A stretch of DNA of 64,000 bases from Apricaphanius iberus (taxonomy: Eukaryota; Chordata; Actinopteri; Cyprinodontiformes; Aphaniidae). The position numbers and the translations under genes were made by a program. This document shows, piece by piece, positions 1-11,700 of this stretch (position 1 is its first letter; each line of letters begins with the position of its first letter). The notes beneath the pieces are model-generated. The model was given only the letters and a program-made list of their open reading frames with translations. It ran no database searches and was not told the DNA's origin. The DNA lies in NCBI GenBank assembly GCA_028564705.1, contig JAPXFQ010002722.1, positions 2,002,001 to 2,066,000 on the forward strand. The letters run 5' to 3'.

Positions 1-550
1 TAAGTAACAAACCTGACTTGATACTTCAACCTATACAGAAGGCTTTTTAAACCCTATTATCTATACTTCTACTTGAGTATTGAATGCAAAATACTTTTGA
101 CACTTCTGATTGGCACAGTTCATTCATTTACTTTAAAACAGTGTGACTGCTAAAATTCATGTGTCTTTTTGTTGATGTTATTTTCTGTTTTGTCTTGATT
201 TTTAGGAGATGAGAGCTAATCAGTTTGCAATCAGTGAAAGAGAAAACGGCATTGCTGTTGGAATTTTATTTTAATGAACTCTCATGGGTCCCTTTACTTT
301 GTTGTGCGTGATTTTTGAATACATTTAATATTTATACAAATGGCATCTGACCTGATTGTGTGGTGATCCCCCCCCCACCCCTTTTTTAAAGTTATTTAGT
401 TTGGTTTCATTCTCTTGTGTTGCAGTGCCTTCCGAATTTTATGTGTTAGTCTGATTCAGTCGCTGACCACAACAGGAAGTGAACCGTGCGCAGACTGGGC
501 AGACAGGGGTGGATGTAGTATAAAGTGCTTTGGTGTGCTATGGACTAGAT

Positions 551-1555
551 CAGGGGTCGCATGCAGCTCTTTGAGCCCACTGATGTGGCTCCCGCTGGTT
601 TTTGAAAATAATGAGTATTTAGTTCAAATGTATTTTATTTTAGCCAATTCATTTTTAAAATATAACTCTAATTTTAAGATGTAACTGGCCAACACAGTCG
701 ACAAAAACAAATGGGTGACCAAGTTTAAAGTTTGACAGCTGAGGTTGAAGATTTTGCCCATCAGAAGGCTGTTCTCGCTCAGAGTCACAATTAGTGTGAC
801 ATTGAAAACCTCCCCAAACCAGACAAACTTGTTTGAAACTTGGAATGCTGTCCCACACGTTTACGTGAACAGGTAAAATATTAATTGGGAGACATGTCGA
901 TCTTTGGATCCACATATGCATGTGAGCAAGTGTTTTTAAACATGAACTTTATTAAAAGCAAACATCGCGCACGGCTCAGATGACGACTTGCGATCCTGTG
1001 TAAAGATGAAGGTGTCATACCGCCCTGATGTGCAGTCGCTGTGTGCTGAGGTTCAGGCGCAGAAATCACATTAACCAAGTATGATAAACATTTTTAATGC
1101 ATATTAATTTGCGTATGTTATTATTGTTTTAATTTGTTAATTTAAATGCTCCTTGTATTGTTGAGGTTGACAGCTGACTGCACATGCCAGTAAAAGGATG
1201 TCAGCAAACAGAAAGGTTAGCCTTTTTTGGTTTGCTGCCGATGGTTTATTTCAGTGTTTTTGTTCTTTATAGATACAAGATAGACTAAAATATACATGAA
1301 ACATTTTACTTGAAAGCTTTGACCCCACATCTTTTTTCTAAGTTCAAGATGTTTTTGTTGCATGCAGAACATTTTTATTCAATTTTCTCTGCAATCATTC
1401 AGCAATGTCATAAATGCAACACATTTTAGTTTGTTTAGCAGCCAATCTCATTATCTCATTTTAAATGTCATAAGATTTTGCGGCTCTCAGGGGGTTTTTT
1501 ATAGTGGGAAACCAGTCCAAATTGCTCTTTGAGTGGTGAAGGTTGCCGACCCCTG
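551..1555 (+). mobile_element. hAT-type DNA transposon remnant with 8-bp target duplication
   Basis: The left end begins CAGGGGTCG and the right end finishes CGACCCCTG, the terminal inverted repeat of hAT elements. The flanks GACTAGAT (543-550) and GACTACAT (1556-1563) match at 7 of 8 positions, fitting the 8-bp hAT target duplication. The interior keeps part of a transposase on the + strand. At 1,005 bp it is an internally deleted copy. Confidence 0.8.
672..1074 (+). pseudogene. hAT transposase C-terminal fragment, broken
   Basis: Read on the + strand with frame changes, this stretch gives pieces of a hAT transposase C-terminus: KWVTKFK, LTAEVEDFAHQKAVLAQSHN, ENLPKPDKLVFE, and finally SDDDLRSCVKMKVSYRPDVQ followed by SLCAEVQAQKSH and a stop at 1072-1074. 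The region shows frameshifts and in-frame stops (near 740, 805 and 830). Part of the dimerisation domain between WNAVPH and SDDDLRSC is gone. It cannot encode a working enzyme. Family assignment is from recognisable motifs of fish hAT-Charlie-like proteins and agrees with the terminal repeats. Confidence 0.65.
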
Positions 1556-2072
1556 GACTACATAAAGCGCTATACATCTATAGGCAAATCACTATTTACA
1601 AATGACCCAAGAATGAGAAAATATAGAGAAAATATTTGAACATTTAATAAAGGATTGTCTTGCTCTTTATTTCGGGAATTAAGCTAATGATTTTCTTTTA
1701 TAAACCTAATTTATCTACAGTGTAAATGTATGCTAATACTATGTATAATGTATGCTAATATTTCAGTATTTGCTTCTATCCAATTTGCTTGTCACGACAT
1801 TCACCTAAAAGTTACAACAGATATCATATAAGTTTGGATCTTCTTCTCAAACCTTTAAATCATTTAAGGAAATGATCAGGATTTGTGATGGTTACCCAAA
1901 GAAATAATTGAACATTTCTGAATTTTATTTAATTATTGCTGTACAGCTGCATGCCTCTTAACAGGGTCGCATTCATAGAAAATGTTGAGCAACATTTGGG
2001 TTTTTTGGGTTAGTTGATTGGGTTTTGCTGCTCTACCAGTTTAGATAAATATTTCAGTCTTAGTTGAGAATT
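1556..2072. other. AT-rich spacer
   Basis: AT-rich DNA between the hAT remnant and the Tc1-like element. No gene, RNA or repeat was recognised. Confidence 0.5.
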
Positions 2073-2074
2073 TA

Positions 2075-3290
2075 CACTCAACAAAAATATAAACGCAATA
2101 CCTTTGTTTCTGCTCCCATTTTTCATGAGATGGACTTATGGATCTAAAATTCATTCCAGATACACAATATTACAATTTCTCAAACATTGTTCACAAATCA
2201 GTCTAAATGTGTGATATTGAGCACTTCTGCTTTGCTGAGATAATCCATCCCACCTTACAGGTGTGCCACATCAAGATGCTGGTCTGACATCATGATTAGT
2301 GTACAGGTGTACCTTATACTGCCCACAATAAAAGGCCACCCTGGAATGTGCAGTTTTTGGCTTTATTGCGGGTCTGGGGACTCAGAACTTGCTGAAACAT
2401 GAGGTGATGTTCATGGATGTATGGCACAACAATGAGCCTCAGGATCTCATCACGGTATCTCTTTGCATTCAAAATGCCATAACAGATGCCTGCCCATATC
2501 ATAACCCAATCACCACTATGGGCCACTCGATCCAAAACATTGACATCAGCAAAGCGCTCACCCACACGACGCCACACACGCTGTCTGCCATCTGCCCTGA
2601 ACAATGTAAACCGAAATTCATCCGTGAAGAGAACACCTCTCCAACGTGCCAGACGCCATCGAATGTGAGCATTTGCCCACTCAAGTCTGTTATGGCGACG
2701 AGCTGGTATCAGGTCAAGACCCCGATGAGGACTACGAGCATACGGTTGAGCTTCCCTGAGACGGTTTCTGACAGTTTGTGCAGAAATTGTTTGGTTATGC
2801 AAACCAATTGTTTCAGCAGCTGTCTGAGTGGCTGGTCTCAGACTATCTTGGAGGTGACCTGCTGGATGTGGAGGTCCTGGGCTGGTGTGGTTACACGTGG
2901 TCTGCGGTTGTGAGGCCGGTTGGATGTAATCCCATATTCTCCGAAACGCCTTTGGGGACGGCTTATGGTGGAGAAATGAACGTTCAATGCACGAGCAACA
3001 GATCTGGTTGACATTCCTGCTGTCAGCATGCCAATTGCACGCTCCCTCAATGCTTGTGGCATCTGTGGCATTTTGCTGTGTGACAAAACTACACATTCCA
3101 GGGTGGCCTTTTATTGTGGGAAGTATAAGGTACACCTGTGCACTAATTATGATGTCAGATCAGCATCTTGATGTGGCCCACCTGTGAGGTCGGATGGATT
3201 ATCTCAGCAAAGCAGAAGTGCTCACTATCACACATTTAGACAACAATGTCTGAGAGAAATGGTAATATTGTGTATCTGGAATGAATTTTA
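2075..3290 (-). mobile_element. Tc1/mariner-like element with long inverted repeats, right end truncated
   Basis: The left terminus begins CACTCAACAAAAATATAAAC directly after a TA dinucleotide (2073-2074), the Tc1 target. A left inverted repeat of about 280 bp (2075-2354) is matched by a right arm of about 205 bp (3086-3290), including ATAATCCATCC and GGCCACCCTGGAATGTG on the left and their complements on the right. The right arm stops at ATGAATTTTA and lacks the outer roughly 70 bp, so this end is truncated. A broken transposase gene lies between, on the minus strand. Confidence 0.88.
2360..3086 (-). pseudogene. Tc1-like transposase, frameshifted and internally deleted
   Basis: The N-terminal part (2838-3086) reads MPQALRERAIGMLTAGMSTR then SVARALNVHFSTISR, the paired-type helix-turn-helix DNA-binding region. 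A frameshift near 2840-2880 moves into another frame that gives TISAQTVRNRLREAQPYAR, RLEWANAHIRWRLARWR, VLFTDEFRF, RVWRRVGERFADVN and WVMIWAGICYG. The FTDE box supplies the first catalytic aspartate. After GICYG about ten residues are missing, then NAKRYRDEILRLIVVPYI and HHLMFQQ, after which the sequence jumps into the inverted repeat. The DNARPH box with the second aspartate and the final glutamate region are absent, so the copy is dead. Confidence 0.85.
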
Positions 3291-3860
3291 ATCTTCAACA
3301 GATAACACAAATGATCAATATCATTATTACTGCTTTTTTTGTGTGTTAGCAATCTCCATCCAAGAATCTGCTCCCTCAAATTCTTTAAGGTGACTAAAAG
3401 ACTCTTCTCTTCCATTCAGCCAAAATTTCCCTAGGGTTTTAAAGGAGAAAAAAAGTGACCAGCTTAGTTTAAATGTTCTTAGTGTTAATATTTCTATTTG
3501 CTCGAGAGCTCATTATATATGATCTTGTGCTACAGCTGAAAATAGAGAGCAGAGTGTGGGGAAACAATTCACGTGTTTTTTTTCTGCATAAATCTTACTG
3601 CCTTTGGCTGCTCCGGTACACAGCTACAGTATACATTTATTGTGGAAATGATGGATGTTTCCCATAGATTTACTGTATCGGAGATCTATGCTTCTGGCAT
3701 TCAGCACTCAAAACATGTTCTGAATGTAAATTACAATAATAAAAAGAACTAAAGCAAATTATTCCTGTTGATATTTTTTTGTTGTTGATATTTTTCTTGT
3801 GTTAAAACCGATAATCTCTCATCACTGATCCAAGATAATTGTAACTGTTAAAATGTAATA
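3291..3860. other. AT-rich spacer
   Basis: Simple AT-rich sequence. A 64-codon open stretch on the + strand (3473-3667) has no recognisable features. No other feature was supported. Confidence 0.45.
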
Positions 3861-3867
3861 AATACAC

Positions 3868-4104
3868 ACACAGGAGAAACAATCATGCCCACACACATTC
3901 ATACCTAAAGACAATTTAGAGAGACCAATTAACCTGATAGTCATGTTTTTGGACTGTGGGAGGAAACCAGAGTACCTGGAGGGAACCCACAAATGCACAA
4001 GGAGAGTATGCAAACCATATACAGATAGACCACAGGCTCAGATTTGAACCTGAAACCTTCTTTGTACAAGGCAAAAGTGCTACCAACTGTGCCACTGTGC
4101 AGCC
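3868..4104 (-). mobile_element. tRNA-derived SINE, diverged and 3' truncated
   Basis: Read on the minus strand the element starts near 4104 with a tRNA-like head (GGCTGCACAGTGGCACAGTT, then a B-box-like GGTTCAAATCT). The conserved body follows, with the complement of CCAGAGTACCTGGAGGGAAC. It ends near 3868 inside the body and lacks the ATGGATGG tail. It is clearly the same family as the copies at 26024-26374 and 49166-50116 but more diverged. Confidence 0.8.
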
Positions 4105-4109
4105 CACTA

Positions 4110-4880
4110 TATAATACTTCACCAATCAAGACATGGTTTGCTGCAACAGAAAGGCTGACCACATTGTTCAGCTTAATAATGCCTCAGATGCATGAGTATT
4201 CCAGAAAGGAGATTGGTGGCATGTTTTGGCTTGAATGACTTGTTGTACACAATAAAAAGTCATTCACACTTACACATTTGCTGAGCTCTCAATTACTTGG
4301 GTGAAATACAGTACGTACCTTCAAAAGTGAAAAATCTCCATCTCTCCTACAGATTAACTGATTAGTATGACTGACTGAACTGTTCATAAAAATCTATTTA
4401 AATAACCAAAATATCACATCTTTCATCTGACTAATATATTGCTTTTGGTTCTGCAAACATTGACTTGCTTTCCTCAAAATCTTATCCATGCTTACATATT
4501 AAGTATTCAGGAGCATTGTTTTCAATCAATAGTACAGATTTACCCATGGGGGTTTGTTGTTCCTTGTAGGCTTTTGGTGAACTTTGTTAACTCAGACTAA
4601 AGCTCACTTTGGGAATGTGTTATGTTCATCACTTTAGCAAAAAAGAAACTATATTCATTACATGCAAATATAGTTTCTAACAAAAATCAAAAAAATCTCT
4701 TTTTCCTGTCCTTTTATTTGAGCTTTTACCAAGTGCATAAGATGAATAAAACCACTTTGTCTTTGTTGACAAATTATATTTAAAAAAAAAGACCTGTCCA
4801 AACCAACCTGACTAAATAGAATTATTTTTTTGGTAAATCATCAGTTGTAATGAGGTACATTTTGTGTTTCAATTTCACAA
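4110..4880. other. AT-rich spacer
   Basis: No coding or repeat feature recognised; several A/T homopolymer runs. Confidence 0.45.
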
Positions 4881-4907
4881 AACACACATACACCTCCACA
4901 CAGGTTT

Positions 4908-5164
4908 GTTTTATTATCTTTGTGGGGACTTCTTATTTCCATAATGCTTTCCGTAGCCCTTTATCCTAACCATCAAAAATGAATGCCTAACCCTGACTCT
5001 TACCCTAACCATAACCTAAATGTAACTCTGACACTAAAACCACACTTTGAGCCTCAAAAATGCATTCAAAGTTGTGGGGCCCGGGATTTTGGTCCCCACA
5101 ACGGCTGTCGGTCCCCACGAGGATAGTAAATCCTGATTTTTGGTCCCCACGAAGATAGTAAAAC
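4908..5164. mobile_element. Short inverted-repeat element (MITE-like), GGTCCCCAC family
   Basis: The ends form an inverted repeat of about 22 bp: GTTTTATTATCTTTGTGGGG on the left (4908-) and the near complement of GTCCCCACGAAGATAGTAAA on the right (-5164), differing at about two positions. The interior has TAACCCTAAC-like tracts and a tandem pair of GGTCCCCACGA(G/A)GATAGTAAA units about 32 bp apart (5111 and 5142). CA-rich sequence borders it on both sides. This is a common dispersed fish repeat type; its superfamily cannot be settled here. Confidence 0.6.
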
Positions 5165-5740
5165 ACGTACATTCACACACAAACACACAGACCTAAACTT
5201 ACACACATACACACACATACACTTTAACCCGATCACTGCCAGGTCTGATAATTCAAGAAATCACTTCATAGAACTTGTCCCTGACGCTAGGTGGTGTCAT
5301 GCTTCCATTGGACTAGAATGAAACAGACAGTAAATAAATGCTAAAGTCAGTGAAGCAGCATATGCACAGTGAGCAAAGAAATGGACAATAACGCTGCAGC
5401 CCAGTGACGTCATGGACACTAAACTGAGACAAGAAGGGAGAAAGGAAGAAGGTGAAGAAAAGAAACCGGACCAACAGAGGCGCGAACTGACGACACAAGA
5501 CAAGGATTCAAACAAAGAACACAAGAAAAAATCCCAGTCCTCCACCTCTGCCGGACGGCAGAGATACAGTAATACAAAACAAAAACAACAAACTGTACAG
5601 AACAAAACCAATAGTTCGGATCTAGTAGAATAAACTAAGAATTACACATTCACTACACACAAACATGGATTAATGAACATAATACAAATGTTTCTGGTAA
5701 GCTCCTGTGAACAACTAACTAATGATGATAACCTCAACTT
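5165..5740. other. Region between the MITE and the GC-rich block; boundary unclear
   Basis: Starts with a CA-rich stretch (5165-5222). It continues with a mixed segment (5230-5640) that is purine-rich on the + strand around 5428-5540. No open frame here resembles a known protein. Whether it belongs to the adjacent L1-like element cannot be decided by eye. Confidence 0.35.
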
Positions 5741-8709
5741 AAGATATGTCCGTCCACACCAATGTCCCCACACCTATGTGTGTGCGAGCATGCAGGTCTG
5801 AATAAGGTTTCCCCATGCAAGTCATTGATAGCTGGTGTAAGGAACCGTCAATCCGTCCTACAGGAATCGACACAGACATTGAGGAGGCAAGAGATGTATG
5901 CATCCAGGGTCCCACAGAGTACAAAGTCCACAGGCGGATCAGCGCAGGGTCGATCACCCGCCAAGAGAGGAACAGATGGAAGCCCCAGGGGACCACCCAC
6001 CAGCCGCAATGCTGGGGCCCGAGAGATCGCGGTGAAGAGCCCACGGGCTCCGCCGGTAACCGGCTACGCCAGGGCGAGCCCGGATCAGGAACCGGAGGCC
6101 ACGGGGACCAGGGGCACCCCGCCCCACAGCGGGGCCCCAACCAGGGACCAGCCGACAAGGGCCCCCCGCCGCAGACAAGGGGGATCCGCAGCCAACCGAC
6201 GGACAACACACGCCGCCGCCACCACGGACCAATACCCACCACCAACAACCCGGCCCGCCCCCACACACCCACACGCCAGGGAGCCACAGCAAGAGCCACA
6301 GCGGATGTACGCCCTCCCCAGGCCGCGCCCAGCCGGCACCTGGACATCCAGATCTTCCAGCTCCCGGGTCCAGATCCCACCCCACGTAGGGCGCCAAGAT
6401 CAGGGGCCCAGCCAATGCCGGACAGCCCCACCAGGTGAACAGACCAGCCAGCAGAAGTCCTGGAACCGGCAGGAGGCCTGGGCGCCAGGCACGGTCCCCA
6501 CCGATCCACCGGACGGCTCCAACCTGTTCTACAACCCCGGCACCCCCATAAGAGGTGCCCCAGTCAATCCAAGGAGGACGTCGGCCCGAGACAGCGGCCG
6601 CCCGACATACCGGACCACCCAGGACCCGCCCGACATGCACCAGGACCGAGCCGGGCCGCAACAAGGACCCCCGGCCCCAGGCATCGAGAGCCTTCATCAA
6701 CCAGCGGGCAGGAGCAACCATCACCGACGGGGAGTGACGGGGAGGGAAGAAGATGCATCAGGCCAGAGAGCAGCCAAGCACCCAACCTGACAGGTAGACA
6801 TAGACAGACAGAGACACTCATACGTACCCTCCCTCTCATGCGTACACATTCTTGCAAATACAGGACATACGAAAAAAGGACGCTATACACTCATTCATAC
6901 CCCCATACGTACACTATACTCCATACTCCCAGGCCCAGGGACAGACGCCCCAATAGAGAACCCTGCCCCTGCACCCAGGAGACAGACCCCTTTGCCCACC
7001 AGGACGGGGACAAGCAGACCGCCAAGGCCCCCACACCGGCAAGAGCAGCCCACCAGCCCAGGACCCCGACCAGACGGCCTGATGTTCTATCCGGGCTCCG
7101 ACCCCTGATGGTCCAACGAACAGGGGTGTGGAAAGACCCCCCCAGCCTCTCTGCGTGTTGTTCTAATGTGCACTTAAAACAGAGGGGTGGGACATGGGAA
7201 TACTGCCAGGTACCCCCATCTCCCCCCCCCGGGCCCTCAATGTCTAGATGCGTTTAAACAGTGGGTGCCGGCACCGCAGGCGAGGCCCCACAACGGGCCC
7301 CTATAGGGGGCCCCCCATGAGGGGTCCCGCCCCCAGCGCCAATGCGCCACACCGCCAGGTCCCTACATGTGCGTTCCATGTAAATGTTGCAAGTGTAAGT
7401 GTCTAAGTTGCTCAATAAAATCGGGACCCAGGCCGCCACCGGGTAGCAAAGACGGAAGCTCCATCCCGCACCCCAGTGCCCACGTCCCAAGGCCTTGTGA
7501 ATGGTAGAATGAAGGAGCAGGTGGACAGAGGCATGGTGATGGGGAGAAAATAACTGGGGTGACCATTGCCAATCCCAGGGAGCCAGCTCCCCTGCTGACT
7601 TCAATAGGCACCCCCGTTCGGCCCGATCCACCAGGGGTGGGAGGCCCCAGCACGTCAAGTCGGGGCCCACGGCAGCGGCACCCCCGAGCCCCATGGGGGC
7701 CCCGGCAATCCACCAGCCCCCATGCCAGGGGCATACCTAATCCTTCCCAACATTCACACTGCTAACAAAACTCATGTCACTAGACATCCAGGTTGAGTTT
7801 AGCCCCCCCTCCCGTCCCCAGGCGCACCCCCGTTTAAAAATGAGCGCCCTGTGCTAGAGGTATAAAGGCTCCCCGACGCCCAGCGTCCGAGGGCCCCCAC
7901 GCCGCGGCTGGAACCCGGCGCACCACCGACTCGCGTACCCCGGACATGTCGTGCCAGGCCCGTGAGCAGACCGAAGTCCCGGGCGGCCAACCCCCAGGCC
8001 GACATCCTCCAGCCTTGCTACTACCGCCCGATGGCCGGGAGGCAACAGAACCCAGCACCTCCACCCACCAGCCCACACCCCACCAACCGGTCAGTCACCG
8101 TGGAGGCCGACCAACACACCGGCCAGAGGCCCCCACCTCAGCACACCCCCCCAAGCGAGCGCTAAGACCAAGACCCAGGAGCCATGTCCAGTGTCAATAT
8201 AGCCGATCGGGCCCGGAGACGCCGGCCACCCGCCGCGGCCTCTCGCCGACGCCCGGACGCGGCAAGGGGCCACCGGGGAGCAAGCGACAAGAACCCGCCC
8301 GGGGAGATGGAAAAGGCAGCAGCGCCCGCCAACCACCGGCCGACCACAGCCCCCCCCAGCCGGCACCGACGGCAGCGGCCCCCCCCGGCCAAGCCCCAGC
8401 CAGGGCCCCAGCCGGGGGGCACGCCGCCCCAGAATCCCGAGCCCCAGGCCCAGCCCAGACCCCCCCAGAGCAGCACAGCACCAGGCCAGTAACCCGTGTC
8501 CGACAGCACGACCCCTCTAAGGCGCCGCATGCAGCCACTAGGAGTCACCACACAAAGCCCCCAAAGTCCCACCCCAGGCGAGGGTCACGGCACCTACCGC
8601 CGAACCACAAGCGGACCCACCCCCAAGGACCTCCCCGCAGTCACCACCAACCCTTAAGCTCCACATCGGCAACCGTGTCCCACAGAACGGAATCAAGGGC
8701 CCGACCCCA
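5740..8709 (-). other. GC-rich block, probable 3' UTR of the L1-like element (G-rich in the LINE sense)
   Basis: About 3 kb of very GC-rich DNA, C-rich on the + strand and so G-rich in LINE sense, begins directly after the ORF2 stop (8710-8712) and ends abruptly in ordinary AT-rich DNA near 5740. Long open frames on both strands (for example 5762-6790 + and 5739-6509 -) come from base composition: they are rich in Pro, Arg, Gly, Ala, Thr and Ser, have no domain, and overlap in several frames. C runs such as at 7215-7230 become G runs on the LINE strand. The assignment rests on adjacency and orientation. Confidence 0.55.
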
Positions 8710-11700
8710 CTAGGTGATGGAACTGATCAAGGGTGACCAGAAAGATTGATCAGATGTGGAGGCAGATGCCGTTTCTAGACCAATGTAATCCAGAAGGAGA
8801 TCTCTATATTGATTAATATTCAGAGTATTTTTATTTTTCCAGTTGAAGAGGATATTTTTCTTAGCGATGCATAAGGGGATGTAAAATAATTGCATAGACT
8901 TTGTATCCATGGTAACTTCATCTACATTTCCCAGCAAGCAAACTGTGGGAGCAGGTGTGATATTACATTTCAGACACTTTGATAGATCTTCACATATCTG
9001 GTACCAATATTTCTTAACAGTTGGGCAGAACCAAAGAGCATGAATATATTTGTCTGGTAGATTGCTTGTACATTGTAAACAGGTATCAGACGGCGTATAA
9101 CCCATCTTGAACATCCGTTGCCCTGTATAATGCACTCTATGAAGGATTTTATATTGTATTAATCGTAGATTAGGATTTTTAAGAAATTTAAAGGTTCTTA
9201 ATGAAATTTGAGACCAGAGGTCTTGGTCAATTGAGATGGACAAGTCCATCTCCCATTTTGAAATAGGAAGGGCTATTGATTCATCTATTCTATTTAATGT
9301 TTTGTATATTTTAGATAGCAGTTTGGGAGGGTTAAGATTAAGGAAGTCTAATACTTTTCCTGGAATTTGTAAATCAACTGTATTGAGCCTAAATTTATTT
9401 TTTATAATTGATTTAATTTGTTGGTATTCTAAGAATTTATTCTTGTTAATTCCGAATTGTGTAACCAATGTATTAAAGGGGATAAAGTCTGTTCCATCAA
9501 ATATATGCTCCAGGTATTCAATTCCTTTACAACTCCAGCATGGAAAGTTAATCATGCATTTTTTTTGTAAGATATCCGGGTTATTCCAGATGGGTGTACG
9601 CCTGCATGGGACTAGTGAGGTCTTTGTCATTTTAAGAAATTCCCACCAAGCTGTCAGAGAGGAGCTAATATTAATACTTTTAAAACATTCATTTTGTTTT
9701 ATATTTGAGCTAACAAAAGGTAGATCTGACAGTTTTATCTTATTGCATAGTGTGTGTTCTACATCTACCCAGCACTCATCGATATAACTGTGTTTTACAC
9801 ATCTTGATGTGTATTGGAGTCTGTTGGCTAAGAAATAATGACGAAAGTTTGGTAGGTCTAGACCTCCTTTATCTTTGGACTTCTGTAGTGTTTTTAAGCT
9901 GATACGTGGGGGTTTATCTTTCCAAAGAAATTTAGAAACAGAAGAGTCCAGAGATCTAAACCAATCAGGTGATGGTTTGCTTGATATCATTGAGAATAAA
10001 TAATTGATTCTAGGCAAAACCATCATTTTTATTGTAGCTATCCTTCCAATAAGTGATATTGGAAGGGATTTCCATCTTGCCAGATCATCTTCCACTTTTT
10101 TTAAAAGTGGGACGTAGTTTAGCTTAGATAAGTCTGACAGTCTTGGTGAGATATGGATACCTAGATATGTAATATTTCCCGACCGGAGCTGTAAAGCAAC
10201 AGGACCCTGGTAAGAACAGTTGATTGGAAGGACTGTAGACTTTAACCAATATATGGAATAGTCTGAAACGCTTGAGTAAGATTTTATGAAATCCATTACC
10301 TGATACAAGGAAGTTTGTGAATGCTGTAGAAAAAGTAGTACATCATCTGCGTATAAACTGATTTTATGTTCTATTTTGTTGCATTGTATACCTTTAACAT
10401 TATTATTTTGCCTGATTGCTGCTGCTAATGGTTCAATAAAAATAGCAAAGAGGGAGGGAGAAAGTGGACATCCCTGCCTGGTACCTCTCTGAAGAAAGTA
10501 CCTTGATGATGTTTGATTATTGGTCCTAATACATGCTGTTGGTGAGCTGTATAATATTTTTAACCAGTTTACAAAAGAATTACTGAATCCGAATTTATTT
10601 AAGGCTGCAAATAAAAATTTCCAGTTAACTCTATCAAATGCTTTTTATGCATCTAAAGATAATATATTAGTTTGGACGTTTTTACAGTGGGAATAATCTA
10701 TTAAATCTATTAATCTACGTGAATTTGTTGAAGAGAGCCTACCTTTTATAAAACCTGTTTGATCAGGGTGGATTATTAGAGGTGTTATTTTCTCAATCCT
10801 TCTTGCAAGAGTTTTGCAAATTATTTTCAGATCCACATTGATAAGAGAAATGGGACGATAACTGGTAGGAGACATAGGGTCTTTTCCTGGTTTTAATAGA
10901 AGATTGATGTAGGCAGAATTCATGTTTGGTGGTAATCGACCATTTTCCTTTGTTTCCTGCAACATTTTGTAAATGTTGGTGCCAGAATATTCCAGAATTC
11001 TTTATAGAACTCTACTGGAAATCCATCTGGACCTGGAGCTTTATTATTAGGCATGGATTGGAGGGCCTCCTGGAGTTCAGACACTGATAGCGGTGAATCC
11101 AGGGCCTTTGCTTGACTGTCTGAAAGTTTAGGAAGAGTTATTTTATCCAGAAATTGTACAATATCATTATTTGATGGGTTTATCTCTGGTGTGTATAACG
11201 TCTCATAAAATTCTTTGAAAGTGTTGTTTATTTTTTCAGGGTCATATATTATATTCCCAGTTTTGTCTTTGATTGCAGATATAGTTGTTTTTTCTTTATT
11301 TATTTTTAACTGATTAGCTAAGAAGCTACCTGATTTATTACTATGTTCAAATTTTTCTATTCTAAGTCTTTGGATTAAGAACTGCGTCCTTTTATTAATA
11401 ATTTCATTTAACTCTAATTTTGCTTTCCTTATTTTACTTAAGCTCTCTTTATCCAGGGAAGGTTCTAATGATTTAATAGTTTCTTCTAATTCCTGAACAT
11501 GTTTATTTTCTGTTCTCTTTTTATTTGATGAGAATTAAATTATTTTACCTCTAATCACAGCTTTCCCTGCTTCCCATAGAGTGGATGGCGACATACCAGG
11601 GAGATCATTAAATTCCATGTATGAAGCCCATTCTTTTTCAATATATTTAATAAATTCTTTATCCTTAAGTAATGATGTATTAAATCTCCAATTTTTATTT

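Noticed and set aside
4979..5030. Interstitial telomere-like CCCTAAC tracts
   Set aside because: Degenerate and contained within a dispersed MITE-type repeat, so not a telomere or fusion point.
5762..6790. 342-codon + strand frame rich in Pro, Arg, Thr and Ser
   Set aside because: No domain or conserved block; equally long frames exist on the other strand and in other frames in this GC-rich block. It is explained by base composition and probable LINE 3' UTR.
7946..8713. 255-codon proline/arginine/histidine-rich + strand frame
   Set aside because: Same reason as above; it is antisense to the LINE and ends at the LINE ORF2 stop.
9236..9787. 183-codon + strand frame
   Set aside because: Antisense shadow of the L1-like ORF2, which has clear motifs on the minus strand.
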